In this document: piece after piece, positions 50,181 to 62,830 of the stretch
How positions within the stretch are numbered: position 1 is the stretch's first letter
How the letters are laid out: each line of letters opens with the position of its first letter
Assembly (NCBI GenBank): GCA_024036415.1
Contig: JAMWET010003610.1
Coordinates: 225,001 to 289,000, forward strand
Source of the DNA: Prochilodus magdalenae
Lineage: Eukaryota; Chordata; Actinopteri; Characiformes; Prochilodontidae
Direction of reading: 5' to 3'
DNA length: 64,000 nt
The notes under the pieces: generated by a model
The model's input: only the letters and a program-made list of their open reading frames with translations
The model's database searches: none
Told to the model about the DNA's origin: nothing
Made by a program: the position numbers and the translations under genes

Positions 50181-53100
50181 CAACTGCCCTCAGTTTCACT
50201 GCCTTCCATGCATTTGTTAGGTAACATCAACATCGGAAAAATGGTCTCTCCAAGGACAGAGATATTAAACAGAGTACAGTATAGAGTACTATGCGACAAA
50301 ATAATCATAAAGATGTAATAATCTGAGGTTTCTGTCGAAGACTCACTGAGAACACGATGATGGCTTGGATTTAGCAGCCCTTTCAGGAACATGATTTCTG
50401 ACATATTAAAGAAGCAAATCCAATCCAACAAATCCAGTCAGCGCAAACTCTGTATAACAGTTCACTTGAGGTATCAGTGTGTATAGTATGCTTACTGCAC
50501 TGAATGCAAATGCTGTTTCACAGAGTGTGTCCCCATATCCACCTACACTCTCTAATCTGGCATCTCCTAATCCCTCATTAATGAAACCTTCAGAAAGGAT
50601 CTGCCAGGCGGCGAGAAGGCAAGCTGTTATCCATTTCTAGCAGAAGTGCAAACTCTTTTCGAAAGTGGCAAACCATGACCACAAAAGTTAGAAATATCAA
50701 AATGTTACGAATGAGAAAAACACATCTATATTATAATATTAGTTTCTGTTAGTATTAGTGTTAGATAATGTTAAACGATTAGTACACAGTATTATAAAAT
50801 TGCTTATTTATTTGTTTGTTTAAGCTTGTAACAGACAGATTAAGATGGATTTTAATTATATACGCCAGTTTTACAATGACCTACTAAAGGGGCCCTGGCA
50901 CACAGTTGCATTATTTGCACTCTGTAATCTGTAATGTGTCTATGACTTCCAGAAAGGGATAGAGTGATGTTTGTTTGTAGTAATAAATCCAGCAGTAAAA
51001 CTGTTATAAATGGCGATTAGCTTTTGATGTCATGGGAAAAAGTAAAAGCCCAGAGAACTGAGTGTTACCTCTCTAATTGGGTTCATCTTGTTCTTGTAGG
51101 CAAACATTAAATATATAGTAAGTAGACCCCTAGCTAACATTTCAATAACCACCATATTTCTCTCCTCTAGATCCAATCCTGGGTAAGGCTTCCATAAGTG
51201 TTCCCCGTAACCAATCACAAGACTGACCTCTCTTGCCCTACACAATCAAAACAATCTCAGAGAGCTAAGGCTAACCCAGCATGACCAAAAGCTTGCAAGC
51301 TAGCAATCTGCCCGTCTATCTGCACCTCTCTGCTGCTGTTAATTCAGTAAACGTCATATAAAAGCTGGAAAATAAGTTCATTTTTTACAAGTGGCAAAGT
51401 CGGCTAGCAATGTTGGACAGGGAGCTGTCAATCAAGCTGCTGATCAGCATTTCCCACACAGTTCCCTGAAATAATGAGGCTTCTCTGCAAGCCTAGTTGG
51501 CCATTAGAAACCACTTCTTTACTCAGATGATCGTGGTACTTACCAGACTATTTTGTGAAGCCTAACAGTTTACTAATATGAAAACAAAGTGTCTAAATAC
51601 TTTTTCTGTGGCCCTGAGAACCGTACAGACATTTGATATATTAAAGCTCTGTTGCAGTGGTAAATATCATTACTCTTCCCAGCCTCAGCAAGCATGGCAC
51701 AGAAAATGTCAAGCACCTCTCTAAGTAGGCAGAACTGCGGAAGCCCTCCCTGGAGAGCCACCGAACCAAAGTAGATTTGCAGGGTCTTTTTTTTTCCTTT
51801 GGTCTAAAATAAACATTGGCCTCCTTTCAACTTTCTCATGATTCAGTTGCTATCTTGCTTTAAACCTCAGGAGTGTCTTCTTCTGCAAGGTCACTGCAAA
51901 GGTCAAGTCCTCTGTAGCTAGTTACAAGCAGTAGGTGTCAAAAGCCAACATGGTTCACAGACTTCTGAGGTGGCACATCATTCTGTAGTCAGTGACCTGT
52001 CTAAATAAAGACTTCAGTCCAAGCATTATCTATGTGCTGTTCCCAAAAACACTTTATTTTATATTCAGTTGACCGAACGCTTGTATGTTTTTCCCCCAAA
52101 TAACACTTGACCATTTCTTTGAAATTTGAAAGATTTATAGCCATCCAGAGTTGTCTGAGGTGAAGTGCTCCTTTCTGAAGAAACTTGCAGAATCAGAATT
52201 GTTCGCAATGATGGTGATAGAAACCAGACACCTGAAGAATGAATGTCTCAAAGCAATTACACATGACCTGGTGCCTGTGGAGAGTTAAACGTATAAAATA
52301 TCTTATGTCAGAGAGGTACATGCATGACATAAGAAGGCAAAATTTGTTTTGTGCAACTTTAATGTATATTTTGAATATTAAAAACTCGTCCCCTGGTCCA
52401 TATTACTGTTCCTATTACTATTACTATAGTAATATACATATAAGTCTAAACACTTCTCTAAAATCCACAATTGGATCCCAAACCATTCAGGATGAGATTG
52501 TTTCTTGACTTTCTACATTTGAAAATAAAATCAATATTTTAATTGTGCAGGAATTTTGAAAACTGAAGTTCCATTAATTTCCTTTTCTTTTAATTAACAA
52601 AGAATTATAAAACACAGTAAAGGCAAAAAGGCTAATTCTCAAACTCTCACCTTCAACATCATATTATAACACCATTAGCTAAAATTGTACAGCAGCATAT
52701 ATATATAGTTAGCACAGGTGATGCTTTGCTGGTGGAGGTGTGCTGGAAATAAGTGGACAGAAGTCTTAATGGCTTGAGATGCCTCTTTAAAAACTGCTGA
52801 CACAACTGTGGTGAAAAGGATTCTCTAGGGACTACAATCAGGAAGGCAATTGTTCAAGACAAGATGAGGAGGACTCACACTTACAGTAAACAGCATTGAT
52901 TGACGGATGGGAGTAGTCAAGCCCAGTAAGTCACAGAGCCTGCTTAATCCCAAATGACACTATATTAGCATAATGTCTTCCCAGGCCTGAGGCACTGCCT
53001 GGGGCCTTGGATTAGCTCCGAACTCTCCTGGAGCCTGTCTGTGTCTTTGCATGGCAAACACATCTACCATCACTTGTCCTTGTGCTACCTTTGGTCCCAA

Positions 53101-54280
53101 AAAGGTCATTCATGTAAATATCATGCTGTTTTCTAATTCAGAAAATAAGTTGTGCTCTTTATGAAAGCTCAATGTATTCTATGATGGCTCTCATGGGGTT
53201 CTCTTCCCTGGATATTCCATAATCCTTTATTTTGGGCCCATCAAGATTTTATTTGCAAAAACTAAGTTCAACCAAATGTTCAACCAAAACCACATCTATC
53301 ATGAGAAGTTGAGAAGATATTGTATTATGATTTAAACTAGAAGAAACTTCATTGTTTTAAGAAAATATAAGGCATGATTGTTTGTCGTTGTGATTGTCAT
53401 TGCTTGTTAGAAAGGCAATGGCACTAGCTATGTACTTATTATAATGTTATAACAAAGTTATTACTATATTATTTAAAAAAAATGTAATAACTCTTTTCTG
53501 GGTAGTCATAATTCAGATACTACCCAAGTATACACTGTTTATGGCATTATGATGATGTACTAGTGGAAAGTCCATCACCACCACACACAGTTAAAAGATG
53601 TACAGCATCAAACAAATTTGCATGGACAAATATTACAAATGAGTACATCTGATTACCAACAGGTTCCTTATTTGAAAAATCAATATTTATCCATAGCTAT
53701 TAAAGTTATTAACATTTTAGGAAAAAGGAAGGCACTTCTTTACCACAGACAAGGGCATAAACTCAGAGGCTTGGGTTAAACATTTTACTCCCTCAAACAT
53801 TTACCTGACATTTTCCCTTCAGCGGTACACTGCCTATGGCAGGCTAAGGAGGTCTGGGCTTTAATATTAATAATGTCCAGCAAAGAAAAATCGTATTTTC
53901 CTGAGGCCCCTTGCTAAAAACCATACTCCCCCAGGTGGATGTTGAAGGAGAAGAGTTTGACCTTTTCCAGGAGAAAGACTCCCAGTGAGCAGGTAATAAA
54001 ATGAACAGCTCTTTCCCTTCACTTAGCTCCTTACTGTTGAGAGATGAAGAATTGGCACAGGCCATCCTGTTCCTCCCTGGAGTCAGGAAATGCCAAATGT
54101 TCACCTTAACGTAAGCATGAGCCCACAGAAATATGCCACATGTCCTGAGAATTAACTGACGTCTATGGCATTTTCTGCTATAGGAGGAAGCCATTGTTTA
54201 TTCAGATGCACTCATGTTGGCAGAGACGGAAAGAATACATAGAGTACTAAAAAGAGCTCTGTAGTGATAACACAACTGAA
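50181..54280. other. Non-coding intergenic DNA
   Basis: No gene is recognisable over 4.1 kb. ORFs of up to about 116 residues (53844-54194, minus) show no domain or transposase motif. AT-rich stretches occur around 50750-50880 and 53330-53540. Confidence 0.5.
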
Positions 54281-54284
54281 ATGT

Positions 54285-55240
54285 ACACTGATGAGCCGAA
54301 ACATTATGAGTACTGATAGATAAAGCAAAGAATAGTGAATATCTCATCTAATGTTGGCAAGGCATAAAGGCCTGTGCAACTCTGATTAGGGCCAAATTGA
54401 TGACCAGGTGACCAGGTCCAGGCATCTCCAACACAACAAGTGTTGTGGGGTGTTTCTGGTCAGCTTCTGGTACCTACTGACAGTGTTCTGTGGAGGGACA
54501 AACTGCTAACCAGTGACAGGTGCTTGGCGCCCAAGGCCATCGAACGCTAGTGCAACAAAGGTCATCCTGTCTATTCAGAATAGACATAAGGATCACCTGC
54601 TACGGCCAGACACGGACCTGATCCAATGGGTTTCATAGGCAGAGGTATTAGGAGGTCCTCAGGAGCAATTATGAGAAAATCTAAGCAGCTGTGGCGAGAA
54701 CTTCTCTAGTGCACAGCTAGAACAACAAAGTCATCTTTATTGTATTTTGGCAGCGCATGCAATGCCTTTTCCAACACTAAATACAAAATGCCATCCACTT
54801 TATAGGCTAATATTGCATTGGATTTGGGTTTATGTTGAACTGGACTCCTGCTATTTTGGTGCACTGTGGTCCGTATGCTGCCATTGCGGTGCTGCATAGT
54901 ACAAAAAACTACTGACAGAGGAAGGTGTCAACACTTCATTGTCAAATGCACCTTCCAAGGGCATTCGAGCATGAAAACTGGACCTTGCAGCAATAGAAAA
55001 TGTGGCTTGGTTTAACGAGTTCTTTTACAGCATGCAGACAGCCAGCTACATGTGTGCCATCTACCTTCAAAGCAATGTTGGTGCACCAGGATGCACTGTG
55101 TTATGAAGACACTTTTTTTTGGGTGGGGGTGGTGTAGTGGTGGTGTAGGGGGTTCTGGGCAATGTTTTATGGGGACACCTTGGGTCTGGCCAATAATGTG
55201 GCCATCTAATTAACAATATGGTGTACCGTGTACACCCCGC
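54285..55240 (+). mobile_element. Tc1-like transposon remnant, 54.3-55.2 kb
   Basis: The left end begins ACACTGATGAGCCGAAACAT, a known type of Tc1-family terminus in fish. Decayed transposase gene blocks follow in order on the + strand: AGGGCCAAATTGATGACCAG, TTGGCGCCCAAGGCCATCG, ATGAAAACTGGACCTTGCAG, CACCAGGATGCACT (55084-55097) and TTCTGGGCAATGTT (55153-55166). The region 54690-54900 does not match and is either very divergent or an insertion. Frames are broken throughout, and the 3' end after about 55240 is missing. Confidence 0.75.
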
Positions 55241-58200
55241 CGCTGTGCTTTAATACCAATCTGTTTAATAAATCTCAAGATATATATACAAGATCATTCA
55301 AAACCATAAAACATAAAATACATTGTTACATGCATAAAGTAAAAAATAGCTCCTATACACTGTAATGTTAAGAGATGCATTAAGAGTGACTCACACTTCC
55401 ACCCTGCTGATATGCTTATGTGTACACACATATGCACAACCAGACACCTGCTCGTGTTTGGGCTCTGAGGCTCAGCATGGCACTAGGTGGCTGACTCACG
55501 CTGGCACAAAACTCCCTTGTTTCCTGACAAGTGGACGGCAGCGTTGCTTTTTTCATTGAACCACGAGGCAGCACACACTGACTGCACTGTGCATGTGACT
55601 TTAGATGAGTGTGTGTGGGAGGTCTGCCAGCATTCAAAATCTTGAGTAGCTGCAGAAGAAATATATATATATACACACACACACAACTATATTTATTCAG
55701 TGTGGTGGAGTCCAGTGCTTATAGCCCTGAGAATGAAAGCGAGAGTCAGAGGGGGGGGTGGTGAGAGAGAAAGAGAGAAAGAGAGAGAGAGAGAGAGAGA
55801 ACAAAGTCTTTTTAGGAAGGTCTGTCCACGTGCCACAATAGCTGCCAGGTCGTGCAGGACAGGCTCCTGTCTCTTTGAATGGAGAGAAATGTAATACAAA
55901 TTTAAGGTGAAGACCTGACGGAATCGCATGGGTGGGTTTGTAAGTCAAAGACATGTTACACCCCTCCCCTTTTTGTTTTTTTCTACTGCTTTTGCCAAGA
56001 TATGCCAACTGGGAAGGGTTTTTCTAACTTGCGGCATAAGTAGCAAACCCATAGGTAAGTTTATTAAAGGGCGTGGGTTTCATCGTGAACAGATGCTATA
56101 TTGAGCATTACAAAATTTTTACATGCACTGTCCAACCAGTGATCAGTCCTCTCCTTTATAATGAGAGAGGGTAAGTTAGATACAGAGGGAGGGAAGATGA
56201 GAGGGGTGGTAGGGGGGAGAGTGAGTGAGTAAGAAGGAAAGACGGAAAGAGAAGAGCTGGGGAGAATATACCTGAGCTTGCTTTAATCATTTTGTGTACA
56301 TCAAGGTGGCAGAGTCATATATTGTTACTTATCAGTTATTGGTCTCCCTCTGCTAGCCATGCTCCCTTCAGTGTGAATAATGGTCCAGTTGGCTAAAACG
56401 GTGGACAAATGTTTAGCTTTTGTGGTCCAGTATGGCATACTGAAAGAGAAGGCTAATGATTCATTTCCAGAAAGAAGGAGAAGGGGGAAGAGTAAGCGAT
56501 ATAAGCTATATGTGACCCACGTTCCCTGCTCAAACTTTGGGCCCACTGGCCTTACAAACTGTGTTTAGTATAAATGAGCTTGTGGTTACTGGTCTTCAGC
56601 ATTTTAAAACAGAAAGTTGTTCTGATATAAGAAACATCTGGCAAAAATCTCTTATTTTCTGGAAACTTCAGAACTTCAGAAGAGATTTTGAGACATTGTA
56701 TTTCACACATTGGTTGACGTGACACTGAATGGTAATGTTGGGGTCGAGTATAAATGTCAGTAAGAACACAGATTTTTATTGTATCGTTGAGCTCTGCAAG
56801 TTTGTGTTAAAAAGAAAACATTTTAGGTGTCTGCGGTTAATTTCATGAATTATATTTACAATAGAGTATAATTACACTTATGCCTTTTGTCACTTGTTGA
56901 CACTGAAACAAACTAAAAGTGATAAATGCTCAATAAATGAGGCTATAGATGGTGTCACCATCCTGTTTTGGTTGTTTGGCTGTATTCTGCATACTAAGTG
57001 GGGTGTTGTGTTTTTTGTATTACCAAAGCTGTAGTGGAACAGTTTTGGGGGTTGTAGCCCGCCTAAAGCTGAGAACGAACTGTCAAATTGTTTGAATGCG
57101 TAATTTTTAGTTAACTGGAATTGAATGTATGTGTAAACACTTGTATTTTGTCACTTTATTGTAGGCCTTGTCTTACACTTGTTTTATTTTTTGTCGAGAG
57201 TTTTTCATTTTTAGGCTAATAATGTTTTTAATGGTTCTAATAATGGTAATTTGGTGGCAAAAGTGTTGGTGCTTTGCTAGCAGTACAAATATTGTCATTT
57301 AATGACAGTAATGTTAAATGTAAAAAATGATTTAATAAAATGAATTCAGTTCATGGGATATATTTAATAAGAAAAAAATCATTTTACATTAACAGAAAAC
57401 ATTCATATACATGTCTGTTAGATGCTTCAAATAAGCAATGGAACCATTCAAATGGTAATCTTAAACACCTAGAAATGCTCATGTAAAATGTTCACGTGAA
57501 TTGAAGGCTATCCAACTGATCTTGACTGATAACTGACCCCTAGTAATAAACCCTGACTTCAAGGGGTTAAATAAGGACTTTAGGCTTCCATTGAGACTGT
57601 GGTATGCTGTGGTATGCTGTGCTACGTCATGTCATGAATAAAGGGAACACACTATGACAAAATGCAGGATTGAGGGACAACAAAGTCTAAACCCCGATGA
57701 GACGGGCCTGCCCAACTTGTGTTAACCCTCTTACATGACGCCTTACCCAAGTGAATAATAAGATAATGCTTAAGATAATGCTCTTATACAGGAAAACTAC
57801 TTTAGCTCATCGAAAACGGCTAAGGAGCTTACGCTTTTGAGACTTCCAGAACAAAGGAACAATCACCGATTTAGCATCAGCGAATGACTCCTGGGTCCTG
57901 GCTGAAGAGTAACCCCTCTGCTTGGCCTTTTTTGTTTTTTGTTCCTTGCAGCATGAAACCACAGTGATGTAACCCTTAAAGCAGCTGGCAGAACATTAAA
58001 GCATCTTAACGAATCCTGGACTTTGTTGTGACCATATTGTAAAACTGCCACAGCTTGCCACAAAGCTAGCATATTGCAGGCGTCGCATCAAAAGCTCACT
58101 TGCTTTGAAATTGGCAGCCATAACCAGTGGACCAATAGAAATGGTCCAATATAACTTGGCCAAACTCTCCTTATATTGAAGTATGATGAATCTTTTCTTC

Positions 58201-58775
58201 TTCTATAAGTCTAGAAGTTGAGGTGCTGTTACGGTACATATACACTGCGTCTGTTAATGTTAAGGTCTACATACATGGATACTATTGTGCAACTGAAGTA
58301 AGTGTCTGCAGTGTCGAGCAGCTCGAGGCTGTTTAGATTAAGTAGATTGATGTTTGTGGGTATTATCTTGTGTGGAGGAGCTGGCAGAGGGAGGCTGCCA
58401 GTCTGCGCGAGGCTTGGCCGTGTCAGCTGGGACGAGCAGAGTACTCACTGAGCATCTGCTGCTGTGTACACACACAGCTCACACTGACAGAGATCCCCAA
58501 ATCAGGCCTAATCTCCAGCATACGGTACCGCTACACACAAACACAGGGGGAGAAACTGATCACCATGAGCGCTCTGAGAAATACACTCGCCACAAAGCAT
58601 ATGGACACAGTTGCCTGTCAAACACATGTACATGCAATGATACCACATGACTGTATTCACACAGACAGCTAGATATGAGGACAGGTGGGTGGGTAAGAAG
58701 GTGTGTAGGCAGATCCGCACACATCTTAAATGTTGGATTAAATTTAAATGTTGTGTTCAGTGGTTCCTTACAACC
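55241..58775. other. Non-coding intergenic DNA
   Basis: No gene is recognisable. Simple repeats: (AT)n/(AC)n at 55662-55684 and GA-rich stretches at 55762-55800 and 56160-56260. Near 57307-57403 a short inverted repeat (AAATGTAAAAAATGATTT with its near complement) may be a small hairpin. Other ORFs are short. Confidence 0.5.
55762..55800. repeat. (GA)n microsatellite
   Basis: Imperfect GAGAGA run preceded by a short G run; smaller than the 26.8-27.4 kb array. Confidence 0.85.
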
Positions 58776-58780
58776 ATGTA

Positions 58781-59076
58781 CACCACCAGTCAAAAGTTTA
58801 GACACTAAAGACCACTTTACTGGAGGATGAAAAAGCTTTCTTAGCCTGCAATGGAGGCTGATAGCAAATTGCATCAGTTTTATTGGTCTGTTTTATTGGT
58901 CTTCCATCATGAATATTCAATAAAACGAAAGAGTAACAGGAGTAAGAGTATATGTGGTATATCAGGAGACTTATTTTTCAGACATGTCCCCAGTTAGGAA
59001 ACTTTTAAGATAATTACACACATCAATTTAGTTGGGCCTTTCATTTTAGTTTAGTCAGAGCTTCTGACTTGTAGTG
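58781..59076. mobile_element. Tc1/mariner-type MITE, 296 bp
   Basis: The left end CACCACCAGTCAAAAGTTTA pairs with the complement of the right end, CACTACAAGTCAGAAGCTCT, with about 75 percent identity. It is flanked by TA on both sides (58779-58780 and 59077-59078), the Tc1/mariner target duplication. There is no coding capacity. Confidence 0.65.
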
Positions 59077-59078
59077 TA

Positions 59079-62000
59079 TCAAACAAATGAGGAACATGTA
59101 CTTAATACATTTCAGTAGAAAAAAGTTACTAGGTTTCTGTTAGATCTACATAATTTCATGAAATTGTTATTGTTTTACTGAGAACGTATAAATCTGCACT
59201 GCACAGTAAGTAACACGGTAGTTTACTGTGTGGCGCATAAGAAACATGCACACTGACGGAAGGGTCGGGGGACAGACAACATGAAAAATACAAATAAAAC
59301 AAGTACAGGAATTTGTAAATAGATGAGGAGTCAACTAGCAGTTTTACTCAATAAGATTACACTGAACATACAAACCGTACAACTCAGTTTTACAGACGTA
59401 CATGCATATGTTTAATATCACTGAGAGAAAAAACAACAACAGAGCAATTAACTTTTTTGGGTAGACAGACAGACAGACTTTCAGATTTTCAAAGAAATGA
59501 AATATAAACCTTTTCCCTCCATCTTCACAGTTCAGCCGTAGAAGTTGATTGCCTTTATTGTTTGTCATGATCCAAGTAAATTCCAAACATAATCTTTATT
59601 GTTGAGATCTAGACTCAGGAACTGTCAGTCCTTTGTTCTGAGAATACTGGCAGTTGATCTGAAAATTTCCTGTTTCTTTCCCCAGCAACAGCTACATTTT
59701 CTTTTATATATATAACTTTTTTGTTCACTTAAGTTCACAAAATCTCCATGATCCTGACTGAGCATGATCTCAACTGAAAAAAGAAAAATCAAATAGTTGT
59801 TTCATAAGCAAAAGATCTGTCTTTACAGCACTACACAACAGCAGCTGCAAAGCCAGCGCTGAACACCGAGCACACACACCAACGTTACATCACCTTCTAA
59901 AAGCCCTCCTAGGAACAAATGTCAAATAAAGGGATTAAATAGCCAAAAATCCTTATATTGCTTTTTGTGCAGCATCACATTTTCTATAAATAAGACATGT
60001 AGTACAAAGGGACACTGCTTTGGATTTACTTGATTCCAATGTCTATTTTGGATCTACATGAAGAAGACATATTACATTCACCAGCTGAGACGCCGGAAAA
60101 GATTTACAAACCTCAATGTCAAACTGCCAAATGTCAAATGTAAATGTGTATTGTGATCTGATGAGTCTAACTTCTGCAGAGCGTATTTCATCATTTGCTA
60201 CAGTCATAAAAACATAATAAATGAAAAATATTTAAAGACCAACAACTATTCTGTAGAACCCTCCGTATGAAGATTCAATGGTTCAGCTTGGTGACAGTTG
60301 TACAGTTTGAAAGATATATACTTACATACATTTAAAGACCTACAGAAAGAAACATAGACATATAGACATACAAAGTAGGCTTAGCAGACAGAGTGTTGAC
60401 AGGCTGTTTGTAGAAAGAAAGCTTATGCTATACAATGTGCAGTTATTAAATTGCATATTTAGTGATGAAGCTGTATGCACAAAAGCTGCTGCACTAAAAG
60501 TGATCTGGATGTTCTTTCAAAAATGAATTTTGAATTTTGAGCATGTCTGAATATCGGTGGGAACATGTCCCTTATAGTATACATTATCATTACTGCCTTG
60601 ACCAATGCATGGTACTCACTGCTTTGTTCTTCTTTTTGGTTTATGATTGGTTTTCTCAGACTCTGTGGCCTTAGACAGCTCAGCTTCAGCATCTTTTCTT
60701 TAGAAAGCCCCTGTTAATGTTATGATTTACCTTGACTTGCATGAAAACTAAGATGTAGATGGCTTTGTGTCAGAAGCTTGACATAAATACTGATAATAGT
60801 CAACAGTATTTGTCATGCTTAAATTTACATTTGGTTAAATATCTATATTGTAACACATTTCTAAGGTTAAAACCAAACTGATGGACAACAGCCCGCTAGC
60901 AGGAGCACCACAGGTTGAAAACTACCATGAAGAACCAAACATTCATTATCTTGCCTCACTATTAACCAGTGTAACCATCTGATGCAAGTGAATTCCAAGC
61001 ACTATTTTGTCAGGGTAGGACACGCCATGTGTCGTCATGATCCCACGCGGACTATCCTGAACTCCCCTCTCACCTCCCCCACCTTCCTCATGCTCGTAGC
61101 CTTCAGTCACCTCCTAATGCCACTACAGCATTACACACAGTTCCAAAGCCTCATGGCTGAGCTCAATCACTAGAGATTCTACTTGATCCACTACTTCCAC
61201 CTTCTGTCTCTCTCAAGGTTCTGGCATTTGTGTTATGTGGACAAACAGTCATGCTAGGATGGAATTTGGGGAACGAGGATGTGTGCTCCAGGAATATAAA
61301 TACATTTTTATAAATAGTGAATCAAATAAAGCGATGTTGTGACCAAGGCGGATTTATTTAGCAGATATGTTTTGCAGAGTACAGAAACAATCAGGTTCCA
61401 CAGTGATTGAGATGAACCTTGACGTCACTGCAGGGGACTCATGAGACCAGCCCATGCGGGAGATGTAATCCAGCTTGCTGTAACTGGGTTTACAGGTTGT
61501 GTGATTAAAGAATGATTAAGAAGAGCTGCTGTTTAAGCCCATCTTACCTAAGGCATCACTGGTGATATATTCAGATTCTCTTGTGAAGTCTCTATTCGGA
61601 GCTGCATTAAAAATCTGCTTCTAGAGCAGCTGAGAAGCGTGCATATCCATGCTTTCTTTCACAAACTCATGAAGGTGCCATAGAACGGAAAACTGTACTT
61701 ATATTGGCATAGTTAAAAAAGGAGACTGTGGTATATGGATTTGACATACTGTGAACTTTTCATACCAATTTTAAGGAGCCAAACTGTCAACAGGGATGAT
61801 TGATGCTCATCTGTAAATGCTACAGCTAGTGCAGGTGCAGGAATATAACTGCAGCACCATATAATAACAGTAAGAAACCAAATTCACCTCCCCTTGGAGC
61901 TCCTGGACAACTTTAATTCAAAGCTGGAAGTTTGATTTATACATTTCACATTTATACAAATTCATTTAACACTGAAGAGACTGAAGGGGGGAGCAGCTTC

Positions 62001-62795
62001 CAGCTTTATTAGCATCACAACCCCAACAGCAACCTGTAAGTAGCAGCCATGCTGTGTGATTACATCCACTGAAATAGCATGATGTTGTGTAAGTTTAGAA
62101 TCACTGACTGCAAACACAGCTTTTCTGTTCAAAGCTGTGTTTGCTAGCAATTTGCCAGCTAATATTTTACTACAGTACATGTAACATTTGTAACAGTGTT
62201 ATGATGGTTTTGGCAGACAAATTGAAATACTTGATCACAAAACATGATCAAGCATGAAGCACTGAAATGTACGAGTGCTAATGGCGCCCCCTTTTGGAGA
62301 ATCTTTTATCCTACACATCAGTGAGTGAGTAAGTTAAAAACCGAGTCTGTGAGGTGCTTCACTTTCAATACCACTCAAATTTTCTAAGTAATTACAAAAG
62401 CAAATTTAAAGAAAGAGATTTACTGTTATTCTTGACGGCTCATACTGTGTCTTTAAAGGTCTCCCTATTGCAAAGTAGCATCATAGTTGTAGCCTTAGTG
62501 TCAGTCGAATGTGTTTTTAGCATCCTGAAATGGTCAGTGTTGTCCGACATAAAAAGGTTTTCCTGGATCATTCTGGATTAGCCTGTCAGTCCAGAAAAAA
62601 CACATTCCTGGACACAGATTTATCCGGAATGCAGATTTTATGTATTAGCATTGCTTATACAATAAAGTTTAAACTGCTTCTTTATATTTAAACAAACACA
62701 GAGTTTGACTGGGGTAATTGCAGTACTGGTGACATAGGCACTAACTGAGAAAGATTAGGTTAAACTGACCTTATATAGACAGCTGAATGAGGTAC

Positions 62796-62830
<35 letters not shown>

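Noticed and set aside
61025..61200. LTR-like segment with TGTCGTCATGATCC
   Set aside because: Resemblance only; no terminal repeat or flanking duplication.
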